Positions 23,801 through 34,988 are shown, numbered from the stretch's first letter. The stretch is 64,000 nucleotides of DNA from Turnera subulata (GCA_028386065.3 JAKUCV010001418.1:62001-126000); one strand, 5' to 3'. A program made the numbers and translations. Notes: a model not told the origin generated them from the sequence alone.

Positions 23801-25415
23801 GTTACTCGCCTTGGCAACACGCGACTGGGCGACAACGATGTGCAGGTAGAGACAGAGAGGAGAGGAGCGGTGGCGTTTAGGTGACAGGGGCATTGGCAGA
23901 GGAAGGAGGAGGAAGGGATGAAGGCGGCGGTCGGTCGTGATAGCGGTGGCTGGTTCAGTCGGGTTTGAGGTTGGTGTTCTCGGGTCGGCGGCGCAGGAAG
24001 GGAGGGGAAGGTTGGCGTTTGTGTGGTGCGGTGAGGGAGACGGCGAGGGGAATTTAAAGGAAAGATGGAGAGGATGAAGACAAGGGGAAAAAAAAAATCT
24101 GGTAGGATGAGTAATGAGGAAGAAGAAGGGAAATCGGGGAAGAAAAGAAGAAGAAGAAAAGTGAGGAAGAAGGGGAAGAAAACAAAGAAAAATCGGGGAG
24201 AAGAAATAAATGGGAAAAAGAAGAAAAAGAAAAAGAAAATGGGAAAAGAAGAAAAGAAAATGAGAAAAGGAGAAAAAGAGGAAAAAGACGAGGAGGAGGT
24301 GGCCCGAGAGAGAGAAAAATTGCGGCTCAGTGTCGGCAAAATTATTGAGCCGAGAATGGACCAAAATACCCTTCGTCTATCTTGCAATCTTTTTGCCGAC
24401 ATAGGGGCATTTTCGTCTTTCCGAAATTCGTCCCGGTCCCGAAAATACAACTTAGGCTCGAAAAATCCAATTAATTCTTCTGAGCGTCGTGCAAGTCTTA
24501 GAATTGTAAACCGTGGCTCGGTAAGCCGTATAAAATTCCCGGTAACCCGAGATAACCCTTGGAATTAAATTCCAAGGCCCGGTTGTTGATGGAGAATACT
24601 CCAGAACGTCTCATACCCCTCGGGAATCAGAATTCGAGGTTCGATTATTCCCGGTAAAATCTCGAGATAATCCTTGCTTAATAGCGGTAAAACTTTATTA
24701 TCCATCGTGAAAGTCAAAACGACTCGGTAAAATTATGAAAAGTTTACCTGGGTCATTACATAGAACCCTAACTTTAAATATTAAACCCTAAAATCAAATC
24801 TTAAAATATAATTTCAGATGGTTCATGCCAAATAAATTAATTATTATTTAAAATAAGGAATTGAGATTTTAGATTGTTCACGATTGGTACGTAACCCTAT
24901 TTTTAATGTTAAGGTTAGGATTAAGATTTTATGATTTAGAATTTTAAGTTTAATGAGATAGGATTTTAAAGTTTAGTGCTTTAGATTTTAGGATTTATGA
25001 TTTTAAATTTATAATTCTAATACCATAAAATTTTAAGTTTTAAGGTTAACACTTTAAGAATAAAAAATTTATGAATTTAAGCTTTAAAGTTTTAATATTT
25101 AGGAATTTAAGATTTTTAAATTTAAAATCTTCTTGTAATTTATAAATAATTTCAAAATTTTATCATTCAAGTCCTATAATTTATTGATTTGGTTAATCAA
25201 GTCCTATTGACGTGGACTTTAGACATGTCACCATGTGATGTGTACATGCCACATCATAGGATAACGGCCAACTCAGCAAAATTGGATGGAAAATGGTGCC
25301 TAGGACTTCTTTGACAAACAACTCAAAATAATAAGACTTGATTAATAAAAAAAAAGTTATAGGACTCGATTGAAAAATACCTAAGAATAATAGGACTTTT
25401 AGAACCCTTTATTCC
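20806..25415. mobile_element. Non-autonomous MULE (Mutator-like) with ~280-bp terminal inverted repeats
   Basis: Ends GGATAAAGGATTCTGGAAG (20806) and its diverged complement ending CTTTATTCC (25415) continue as inverted repeats of about 280 bp (20806-21085 and 25135-25415), sharing for example GAGTTGGCCGTTATCCTATGA. A perfect 9-bp duplication GGTGGTGAC flanks it (20797-20805, 25416-25424), as expected for Mutator. Without the nested solo LTR it is about 1.2 kb with no transposase. The interior is made of CTAAATCTTAAA/AAACCCTAAA-type repeats. It sits about 270 bp downstream of the knottin stop codon. Confidence 0.9.
21389..24760 (-). mobile_element. Solo LTR (3.4 kb) nested in the MULE
   Basis: Runs TGAAACGCCCTGACCC...TTACCTGGGTCATTACA with 5-bp duplication TAGAA (21384-21388, 24761-24765). 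It has the same plan as the other giant LTRs: end motifs, a GGGCCCCGTCACG anchor at about 21919, paired GGTCGTAC motifs (21942, 22140) and inverted repeats between them (GGTTAGCTAACC at 21960-21971, and GGGAG/CTCCC pairs at 22017-22042 and 22069-22094). Unlike the others, its low-complexity tract (24060-24300) is purine-rich on the plus strand, so the core differs. Long Lys/Glu- or Phe/Ser-rich ORFs here are compositional. Confidence 0.85.
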
Positions 25416-25704
25416 GGTGGTGACTATCCGGTTTGGTTTGTTGGATAGAATTAAAAATTTAAAAATATAAGATCATAAATATTGCTTAATTCAGAAAGGA
25501 AAAGATAAAAAATTATTAAATAATTTAACAATGAGACCTGTTGGAGAAAAGAAAAAAACCCAATGAAAAAGATGAGAAAGAAAAGTGTAAATGCATTGGA
25601 ATGAAACGACGCCGTTTCGTAGTATTGTTATTTGTTCCGTTGCATACAGCTTGCCACGTGATCCGGAATTTGTGATTAGCCCTCCCACGAAGATCTAAGA
25701 TGTC

Positions 25705-28700
25705 TTTTTTTTTTTGAACGACTGATCTTTAATTCATTAACATTGCTCCTAGAGCACTACATTCAAAAACAGTTGTGGTGGGAGTAACCATCCCAAACCC
25801 ACTAAACTTGTTGACAGAGCTACCTTCGTTAAACTATCGGTTGCCTTTGTTAGTAAGCCTATTTACATGTGTGATATAAAAGCAAGAAAAATCGTGGAGG
25901 ATGGCTTTAATCTCTTGAATGTAGACACTCGCATCCCAATCGACTGGATCATCATTGTCTTGCGTTACCCACCTGATCAGGTTCCGTGCGTCCGCCTCAA
26001 TCTCCAACTTATCAAACCCCAGGTTCCTTGCCCTCTGCAGGCCTAACAACATGCCCCATGCTTTTGCAGTTACTGCTGAGTGACACAACCTCCTACTCAC
26101 CCCCCAATCAACCACTCTTCCTCTATCATCACTGAAAACAAAACCCACTCCCTCCATAGAAGACGAGGGAGAAAAAGCGGCATCCATATTCATCTTTAGA
26201 AAACCATCCATAGGGCGACACCAAGTAGCAGCACTTGGGTTCCCATCAGAGCTGGTCTGTAAGACCTGTTGTCCATACTGAAGCACTTCGTTTGACAACC
26301 GATTTGCTCTATAGGCAGTCCTTAGAGGGTCAATTGTCTCGCCCCCCATTACCTTACTGCATCTACTCTTCCAAATTTCCCACAGGGTGTTTGCAAAATG
26401 TTCCAGTTTAATAGGTGAATCTTTTGGCCAGTTATCATTCAACCCCATCCACCATTCAGATAGCAATCTCCCTTCCATCCCTTCCATGCGAAGGCCAGTG
26501 CCGCTGGAAAACCAGGTGACGCGCGCATGATTACAATGGAAGAAGCAGTGCGTCGTCGTCTCTGGCCCTTCCCCACATACTTGGCAAAGGTCACAGGTCA
26601 CAATATGCCGCCTCACCAGATTTTCTTGAGTCGGCAATGCATTACACAACAGCCGCCACAAGAAATTTTTGACTTTTGGGAGAGTCTTAAGGCGTCAAAC
26701 CAATGACCAGTCAAAAGGCAGCTCAAAACCCCCAGTAGGTTCTGCCCCATCACCCTTCATGCGCCAGAGCATCTCGTACCCCGACCTTACAGATTACACC
26801 CCTGACTTGGTATGGTGCCACACTCGTTTGTCAGGGGGAGAGTGCACACTTACTGCAATCTTTACTATCTCTTTGCGCTCCTTCTCCATGAAGAGGCTTG
26901 CCAAGAGACCCAGATTCCAACCACCACCGTCCACAAACAACAACTCGCTGACATAAGTGAGGTTATAGTTCATCGACTTTGGCGAATACACTCTGAAACA
27001 AGGGAGAGAAGGGATCCAATCCTCCTTCCAAATTCGCACCCTCTGTCCATTGCCTATATTCCACCGTAGACCATCCCTTAACAGCTCCCTCCCACTAAGC
27101 AAGCTCCGCCATGCCCATGAAGGTTACTCCCTAGCCTTGCCTCCATAAAATTACAACCAAGGAAATAGATGCCCTTCAAAAATCTAGCCCATAAGCGATC
27201 TTGTTGGTCCAGCAACCTCCACCCCTGCCTAGCTAGCAAAGCAACATTGAATTTGCCCAAGTCCCTAAAACCCATCCCACCAAGCTTCTTCGGTTTAGTC
27301 AATTTTGCCCATTTTACCCAATGGGTCAAACCCTCCTCTTTTTTGGGACTCCACAAAAAATGACGGATCTTCATATGAACTTCCTCGATGATTTTTTTTT
27401 GCAACAGAAAAGATGACATCACATAAGAGGGGATAGCAGTCAAAACTGACTTTATTAGCACCTCCATACCTGCCTGGGTGAGGGCCTTCTCTTTCCATGA
27501 TTGGGTCTTACCGTCGATCCGCTTCAAAAGGAACTGTAAGGCTTCATATTTGGATCTGCCCCAGGATACAGGCAAACCCAAATATTTATCTTGCCTTTTA
27601 GCTTGAGAGATTCCCAAGACCGCAGCAACCGCTTCACGCACCAGACCTGGTACATTCTTACCGAAGGTGACCGAGGGCTTTTCCAGGTTAAGTCTTTGGC
27701 CTAAGGCCTCACAGAAATCATTCAATATGCCGAGCAGTCCCTTGCCTCACTTTCAGACGCCTCCCCAAACAGCAGAGTGTCATCTGCAAACATCATGTGC
27801 GTCAAGGAAGGGTAGCTTCTCTTAACTCTGAAGCCTTTTACCAGACCCTCACTCTTAGCCCTACAAAACATATGCGACAAAACATCGGCCACCAATATAA
27901 AGAGGTAGGGTGAGAAGGGGTCGCCCTGTCTAAGCCCACGCCTTGGAAGGAAACTGTGGGCCCTTGCACCGTTAATAATAATGTTATATCTCACGGTTGC
28001 AACACACTCCATCACCCATCTAACCCATTTTGAGTGGAAGCCCAACTAACTTAGAAGAAAAGAGAGGAAGCCCCACTCCACCCTATCATAGGCCTTGTTC
28101 ATGTCCACCTTCACTGCCATATTCCAGTTACCCTTACTCTTTACAGTCCTCAAAGCATGAAAAACCTCGTGGGCAACTAACACATTATCTTGGATGGCTC
28201 TGCCCTTGACGAAAGCTTGCTGCTCTTCTGAAACAATGGACTGCAGGCAGGGTCTTAGTCTATTTGCCAAGACCTTAGACACCACCTTGTACAAAAAATT
28301 GCACAGGCTTATCGGACGATATTGAGTGATCCTAGTTGGCCGCAAGACTTTCGAAATTAGAACAATATCTGTCTCATTGAGGTTTCGCAGCAAAAAACCG
28401 GATTCCATGAAGCTTTTAACAACCTCATAGATGTTTTCCCCCACAGTCGCCCAGTGCCTTTGGAAAAAAACACCCGGGAAACCATCAGGCCCTGGTGATT
28501 TCATGCCCCCAACTGAAATACAGCTATTTTAACCTCCTCCCTTGTTACCAGCCGGATCAATTTGGCATTCATCTCCTCACTGACCATAGGTCTGATCGCG
28601 CTCGTCACAGAGTGGAAGGTTGCTACCTTCCGAGGAAAAAAGGCCTTCAAAAAAGGCTCCCACATGTCCAGCAATTTGCCTTTCCTCTTTCAGCCACTGC

Positions 28701-28987
28701 CCCCCAGCATCTTGCAATCGGAGGATCTGGTTTTGTTGCCGCCTTTGAACCTTACTGAGGTGGAAGAACCTTGTATTCCGGTTCCCATGATTCAACCACT
28801 TCACGCGCGATCTTTGGCACCAATATATTTCCTCTTTCCTCCACAGAATTTCCAATCTAGCCAGCAAAGAATTTGCCTTATAAGTTATAAGTATCCTCTT
28901 AGAAAAAGGCCCCCAGTACAACCTTTCTAATTCAGATACTGTGTCCTCGATCATGACCTAGTTATTGCCCAGTTCTTCCTTCTTCCA
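25705..28987 (-). mobile_element. 5'-truncated LINE (L1-type) retrotransposon
   Basis: A poly(A) tail (T run 25705-25715 on plus) marks the 3' end. A 16-bp target duplication GAAGATCTAAGATGTC lies at both sides (25689-25704, 28988-29003), as expected from target-primed reverse transcription. The endonuclease region is missing and the sequence begins just before the reverse transcriptase, so the insertion was 5'-truncated. The element reads on the minus strand. Confidence 0.95.
25834..28954 (-). pseudogene. LINE ORF2 remnant: reverse transcriptase, zf-RVT and RNase H, broken
   Basis: Pieces in order on the minus strand: pre-RT segment (28954-28577), RT N-terminus (28504-28046, with PISLCNFLYKVVSKVLANR and VKGRAIQDN), RT core (28045-27722, with GLRQGDPFSPYLF and the catalytic FADD box), RT C-terminus (27725-27078), zf-RVT part with a Trp-rich segment (27102-26794 and 26661 onward, CxxCxxxxE...HCFFHC), and a plant-type RNase H (to 25834, ending near VNRLTNKGNR). 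An in-frame TAG separates the first two RT pieces at about 28047, and frameshifts separate the others. It cannot encode an active polyprotein. Confidence 0.92.
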
Positions 28988-29003
28988 GAAGATCTAAGAT
29001 GTC

Positions 29004-29662
29004 ATGCATAAGAAATGTTGAGGCGATATTGTTTACTTTAGTTTAGACAAGAAAATGATGGTTACGTGATCAAATCCCTGTAGAATGAAATATAAAAAGA
29101 ATATATAGCTTCTTAATTATTCTGTGTAACCAAGAAAAAGAAATAGTATTTTAAAATCCATCCTAGGATTTTCTAGTATGTTATTCGTCTACATTTTCGA
29201 TTAAGGGTATAATCATCACAAATTTCTACCTATTTTTCCTGGATAGAAAATTACTTCTGATCGGCTTCACTATTCATAATTATAATCGATAATACAATTG
29301 ACCCACCCCGTCAAACAAATTTTGCACATATTATGGCATGGCATTCCTTTTTCTTTTTTGGTGTTCGTTATTTAAGGACCTAGCTTCCCTTTTTATTTCC
29401 ATATCCTTTTTTTTTTTTTGGTGTTCGTTTGAAAGGTTATTTTAAGGACCCACCTTTCCTTTTTTATTTTCCATATCCAGCGTGCATTTTTGTTAAACGT
29501 GGCAAAAATCAGTAACACGCATTGCTTATCTGGGCCACCTAAGCGGGTCAAATGTAAATGACCAGGTTAGATATTTTGTTTGAACCGGGCCCAGCCCTTG
29601 TTGGTCTGGGAATCGTCATACCAAATGCTTATATCTTTTTGGTCGAAACTGGAATAGTATAT
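29004..29662. other. Intergenic with a local duplication
   Basis: AT-rich. A segment TTTTGGTGTTCGTT...AAGGACC...TTTCCATATCC occurs twice in tandem at about 29350-29407 and 29410-29478. No gene. Confidence 0.55.
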
Positions 29663-30091
29663 GGAACAAGTGGATTTTTGGTCCCTTTACTATCCTCAAT
29701 TTTAAAATCTCAGCTCTGTACTAAAATTTTATGGATTTTGGTCCTTTTACTACATCAAATATATGGTTTTGGTACTTTCAGTCATCGGGCGACCGTCGGA
29801 GACACGTGTCACCATATAATTCGCCTATGTCTTCATATGGGCCCCACCAACCCGGGCCGACCTGGGCATTGCGAACGGGTTGTCTTTCCAGTTGATCCGG
29901 ATCGGTGGGGCCTACATGAATATGTGGGCGAATAATATGGTGACATGAGTCTCCAACGGTCGCCCGGTAGCCGGAAGTACCAAAAACCATATATTTGATG
30001 TAGTACGAGGACCAAAATCCATAAAATTTTAGTACAGAGCTGACATTTCAAAATCGAGGGTAGTACAGAGACCAAAAATCCACTTGTTCTG
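29663..30091. mobile_element. Foldback MITE, MULE-type (429 bp)
   Basis: The left half (GGAACAAGTGGATTTTTGG...) is the inverted complement of the right half (...CCAAAAATCCACTTGTTC) for nearly 200 bp, so the strand can fold into one long hairpin. A 9-bp duplication ATAGTATAT flanks it (29654-29662, 30092-30100), which points to Mutator-type transposition. The centre holds GC-rich GGGCCCCACC/GGTGGGGCC arms. ORFs inside are mirror artefacts. Confidence 0.85.
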
Positions 30092-30304
30092 ATAGTATAT
30101 TAATAATACTTCAAAATAGCCTGTGGCTGTACAAAAGACCAAGCCTAAGCTTTACAAATTAGAAAAGCCTAATTCCCCAATCTTCCAACAAAGAATTAGC
30201 ACATACACTTAGGTGGAGAATTCAAAAAACTCAACCCCTTACAAAAGTTTGGGGTCGGTTGGCTTCCTTATACACAAAATCTAGTGACTAAAACATATGG
30301 GGCG

Positions 30305-30691
30305 TTAACGGTGTTTGATCCGTTCAACAATCCTCACTAATTCTACATCCCAAACAAAATCTTCCATTAACCACCTAATTACAGCATGATTCTCAGCCTC
30401 CAAACATAGGCACCCAATTCCCAATTTCTCCGCTAGGTTCAGACCTGGAAGAATCGCAGTGAGCTGGGCTTGATAGACAAAAGGACTAAATTCAGTCAAG
30501 ACGAAACCGGCTAGCCAATTACCAGCAGCATCCCTGCATAAACCACCCGAACCATAACACCTCCCATCCGGTGAGACGTGGTAGGCAACGTTTATCTTAA
30601 AAAAACCTTGCACTGGTGCTGACCATTTCCAAAACAATGGCTCAAATCCCTGTTTTTTTGTTGAAGCCAAGACCAAGGAAACTTCTAGCAT
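30305..30691 (-). pseudogene. Plant RNase H-like (RVT_3) domain remnant
   Basis: 128 codons with the pattern of the RNase H domain found in plant LINEs and in small domesticated RNase H-like genes: WSAPVQGFFKINV, then GSGGLCRDAAGNWLAGF, then a QAQLTAILPGLNLAEKLG helix and LCLEAENHAVIRWL. The first catalytic Asp is missing (INVAYH where NVDGA is usual), and the domain stops before its usual His/Asp-containing end. The Glu/Gln of the second catalytic position is also replaced (AQLTA for AEL/AEA). Likely non-catalytic debris. Confidence 0.7.
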
Positions 30692-31870
30692 ATTTGAAAC
30701 TTACGGCAAGCTGACCCAGGGCTCTAACCGGGTGTGAAACAGGAGCGCTTCAGGTTCAAACACTATCCAATGCGGGATGATCATCAACTTGTCGTGCCTG
30801 GAAAATTGGGAAATACATGTTATCTATAGTTTCTTCATCTTCAGAGAGATCGGACTCTATGGAGGACTGATCAGATTTCTGCCTGAGCCTAAGACCAAAT
30901 ACCTATATTTATTTGTTCTTGATGTGGCTCTTAATGAATTATCATTCAATTGTGTTCTATTTTAATTCTTTTTTATTGGGTTGGAAGTTTTTCTCCTCTA
31001 ATTTGCTTTTTTAGAACCCACCAAAATTCATAATATAATTATTAATTTCAAAGGTTACAACATATTGGAGGTAAGAAATAAGATCTTCTTTCCAAATACA
31101 ATTATTAGGGAATCGTGCACCTTCAAAAGCTAAGAGACAGGCAGCCCTTCCTTGTATACTTAGAAAAAAAAAAACATTAAATGGCTTGGCCAAACAGATG
31201 TATCCTGGATTGAAAGTCCTGCTTGGTTATACGGGATTTAGGTGTATGAACAAAACGAAATTATTTCCAAAAACTTTTCATTCTAATAGAAGCATATGTT
31301 CCTCCAAACTCAATACACTAATGTAAACTTGTAAACTATTATAAATGGGATTTTCTATCATGTGTCCGCATATGATAAATCACTAAATAAGGAAATAATT
31401 TTTCATAATTAATGAATATCATTTTCTTAGTGACTAGAATAATCTTTCTATAAACAATAATTGTATTTTGTAATTAATTCAATATATAACCATGAAAGGT
31501 TATTTAAATTACGAGGAGAATAACATTCATTAATTGTGGAAATTTATTTCCTTATTTAGTGACTTATCATGTGCCCCTAAGGCACAAGATAAAAAAACCA
31601 TTATAAATATTATTATTTTTTATAAAATAAAGTAAAATAAATATTATGTTATAGATTTTTGGCTTATTTGGGTTTGGTAAGAGGTAGAAATTTATATATG
31701 ATAATATGTGTTTGTTTGCTATCGTTGTTGACATGTATGAACATGAAAAGATGATGACACATAGGACATGCAGTTTGTATGCACAAATGATGGAAGGGAT
31801 ATTATTTTATTTTTTTTTTGTTAGAAAGGAACAAGTGAAAAACAAATGTAATAGAAGTCCCTCCCCACAA

Positions 31871-31871
<1 letters not shown>
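30692..31871. other. Intergenic, no gene recognised
   Basis: AT-rich with short chance ORFs only. Confidence 0.55.

Positions 31872-31909
<38 letters not shown>
31872..31909. repeat. Poly-C run (38 nt)
   Basis: An unbroken run of 38 C on the plus strand, preceded by CCTCCCCACAAT. The true length may be uncertain because homopolymers are error-prone in sequencing. Confidence 0.9.
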
Positions 31910-31911
<2 letters not shown>

Positions 31912-32149
31912 TAAAAAAATACTATTTATAAATAATAAATTGTAAATTCACACATCCTTAAGGCAATTGATTTGTCTCTCTATTCTTATTAATGGTCTCA
32001 GAGTTTTATTTCAGTTGTCAATGTAAGTCGGTAGTAGCGGAATTTTTGAGAATTTTGTTGGGATTGCAGGCTGTTTTTATTTTTTGTCAGGCTATTAATT
32101 GGGATCTCTCTCCATGTGGAATTAGGTTAGGTTGCATCAACAAATTAAA

Positions 32150-34837
32150 TGAGACGCCCCAACCCGTATTTACCGTACACAGTAAACACAAGCCGGAACT
32201 GTGACAACCCGACCCAACAAAGCCCAAGCATACAGTGTGAACTACAATAACTCGGCCCAATGGCCCAAAATAGTAAAACAACATAAATAATAAATCCCGG
32301 CCCAATGGCCCAATAATAGTGAAAACATGCACAGCGGAAGACTCTTAACTCACATGACAACATATGCAAAACCCAATGCGACTAATGGATCCGAGTCCTG
32401 TCCGAGGGTACGCATCAGCTCGCCCGGTACGTTTCTGCACTACAAGCAACTCATCCTACGGGATGAAAGCCCGCAGGTGAGGGGTGAGTCCGAAGTGCTC
32501 ACGACAATGGAAAGACGATCAGTATGCACACTAAAAATTACTCAAGTCCAAAAACAATCAAAAACCGACCAAAAGACTCAACAAAATCCAATTATCCAAT
32601 TTTATCTTTTCCGGGCCCCGTCACGGATAAGCTAGGGTCGTACCAGGTTATCAACCTGTTCCTGGTGCCAGATCAAAAAGAACCCGGGATCAACATCCCA
32701 ATATCAAACTCAGGGATCAACATCCCAATCAACCGGCATCAACATGCCCATCACAAGTGACCCAGATCATGGCACCACAAAACAGTCACAAACCATCCGG
32801 TCGTACCTCTACTTACCACGTGTCAATTATATTACTGTCGTCAAAAACCAAACTCAGGGATCGACATCCCTAACCAAAATATCGAGGATCGACATCCTCA
32901 TCACAATTCATTATTAATCCGTTATACTTAATCCAAAAGACACAGAAATTCGATACGGGGATAAACATCCCAAAATACCAAACAAGCACCGGGATAGACA
33001 TCCCGAGCCAAAACACAACAAAACCACAGCATCCAACAATGCAACAACACCAAACACAATAACCGAGTAATAAGGCACATATTGAAGGAAATCCATCCTC
33101 ACCTTGGCCGATTACTCAACTTCGGAAACAATGACCGGTCCGACGCCGGCTCCTCGGGAAACTGCCCGATATCCAAAAACCTATACAACAAATCATACAT
33201 ACACATAAATGCACATAAGAGTATGTCATGATGCCAATATTACGAATTAATCCCATCCCGATTCTTATCCTTTATTATTTCCATCTTTTACCAAAAATAA
33301 TTAACCGTACGTATTTCCGAATATAATTTCAGTACCATACTTTAATTAAAAATCTTTTCAAAATATTTTCATAAATAATTATAATTTACCAAGATAATAA
33401 TCATCATAATTTTTCCAGAAAATAACAACCTATTTATAATTTTCAGAAATTATTTATAAAGTATTTATCTTTTCTAAATATATATACAATTTAATTTTCC
33501 AACACAAAATATAATTAACTTTAATTTCCAAAATACATATTTATATACATATACCAAAATTATAATTTTCCAGACGAAAATAATATACATATTAATTTTC
33601 CAGAAATTATTTCTATGGTATTTATATTTTTTTCCCAATTAATAATAGTTTTCCAAAACATAACTTAATTATTTAACAAAGTATATATATATTTCAAAAT
33701 CATAAACCATAACACAAAATTACCATATTTTTCGAAATATAAAAATACATATTTTTTTCCAGAAATTAATTAACAGAAATTAATTATATAAGCATTTATA
33801 TATATATATATTAAATCAAAAAGAAAGATCCGGATCGCAACCCATGAAGGCGCGACCCGGCCGTTGGAAACGGGCTAAACCCGACTCACCTAGCGGGTTG
33901 AGCAGCAGGGACGGCGGCGGAGGACGCGACGCAGAGCGAGGGTGGCCTCATGAGACGCGGCGAGAGGCGGCGACTCGAGGGAGGCTGAGAAAGAGGCGCG
34001 ACGTCGGCAGGCGGTGGTGCAGCGGCGCAGAGAGTGAGATCCGAGGGTTTCCTCCGGGTCGTCGGCGCGTCAGCGAGCTGCAGGCTGTGGAACGCGGCAG
34101 GACCGGCAAGGGTATGGTCGCGACGGCGCGGGGAATCCGGCGGTGGTTGCGGTGTGGCGAGAAGACGGCCGGAACTCTTCCCCATGTACAGTAACAGAGG
34201 GGTGGCGGTGAACAGTGCTACCGGATTTCTTTTTTTCCATTTTCTGTAATTTCTTCCTTTTTCTTCTTTTTTTCTCTATTTTCTTCTTCTTTTTCTGTAT
34301 TTTCCGATTTTTCCTCTCTTTTTTTTCTTTCTTTTTTTGTTTATCCTCCCTCTCTGATTTTTTTTTTCCGATTTTCTCTGTTTTTGTTTTTATTATTTTT
34401 TCTATTTTCTTTTCATTTTTTTCTCTTTTTTTTTTCTTTTTCTCTCTTTTTCTTTTTCCTCTCCTTTTCTTTTTCTCTTTTTTTTTCTTCCTCTCTTCTT
34501 CACCTCCTCCGGCTGCCTTCCTCCTTAAATAATAGAAAATTTACTATTTGGCATGTGAATATCAATAATACGATTCGTCCGTATTACGGGCGAATCCGAT
34601 TCGGACCAGAAAATAACTGATACTCCCTTAGTTATTTTCCGGTGTGATTTTCCGAGAAATTCCGAAACCCGAAAAATACCAACTTAGTTCCGAAAAATCC
34701 ACGGGAAAATCACGAGCGCGGGAAAACCCTCCCGATTTACCTTGAATTAATTACCCAAGATTAATTCAACAGTAAATCACGGTAAATAGAGTTTTACAGT
34801 CCGGTAAAAATCCAAAATTTTTACCCGGGCTGTTACA
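32150..34837 (-). repeat. Left LTR (3' LTR of the LARD element)
   Basis: 2688 bp. Order on the plus strand: end motif, A/C-rich region with hairpin array, TTGGCCGATTACTCAACTTC block (33108), AT-rich region, GC-rich block (33840-34190), long pyrimidine tract (34220-34510) and terminal part. Compared with the right LTR it lacks about 22 nt near 34728 (CTCGGTTTC... segment) and lacks one copy of a 21-bp duplication. Confidence 0.92.
32644..33005. repeat. Hairpin array with covarying stems in the left LTR
   Basis: Eight short stems: CAGGTT/AACCTG (32644-32658), GGGAT/ATCCC (32686-32699), GGGAT/ATCCC (32713-32726), GGCAT/ATGCC (32735-32748), AGGGAT/ATCCCT (32856-32871), GAGGAT/ATCCTC (32884-32899), GGGAT/ATCCC (32958-32971) and CGGGAT/ATCCCG (32990-33005). 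Seven have NNAC tetraloops (CAAC, CGAC, AAAC, AGAC). GGTCGTACC occurs at 32636-32644 and 32799-32807. Confidence 0.8.
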
Positions 34838-34876
34838 GACTACCCACCTTAAAAAGAATTTCGTCCCCGAAATTCT
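34838..34876 (-). other. 3' end motif and weak polypurine tract of the LARD element
   Basis: On the minus strand this reads AATTTCGGGGACGAAATTC, then TTTTTAAGGTGGGTAGTC, directly before the LTR start TGTAACAG. This position and wording are familiar from plant Gypsy elements, where the purine stretch primes plus-strand DNA synthesis. Confidence 0.7.
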
Positions 34877-34981
34877 GTCTTATCCGTGGGTCCTACCACA
34901 ATAAGATTCTGGCACACTCTGCCAGGTGTCCAACCTCAACATGAGATACCGCTTATGCCCTTAAGCGACATCTCATCCGCT

Positions 34982-34988
34982 TATAAAT
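34982..34988 (+). promoter_or_regulatory. TATA box upstream of antisense ORF A
   Basis: TATAAAT lies 36-42 bp upstream of the ATG at 35024, on the strand opposite to the retrotransposon. It suggests that the antisense ORF has its own promoter. Confidence 0.5.

Noticed and set aside
23645..24568. Long overlapping ORFs (up to 250 codons) on both strands in solo LTR 2
   Set aside because: Low-complexity purine/pyrimidine composition removes stop codons. Phe/Ser/Pro- and Lys/Glu-rich runs are not protein domains.
33844..34532. Arg/Gly-rich and Phe-rich ORFs in the LARD LTRs (also at 39002-39804)
   Set aside because: Same compositional effect as in the solo LTRs. The reading frames change with a 21-bp repeat and show no family features.
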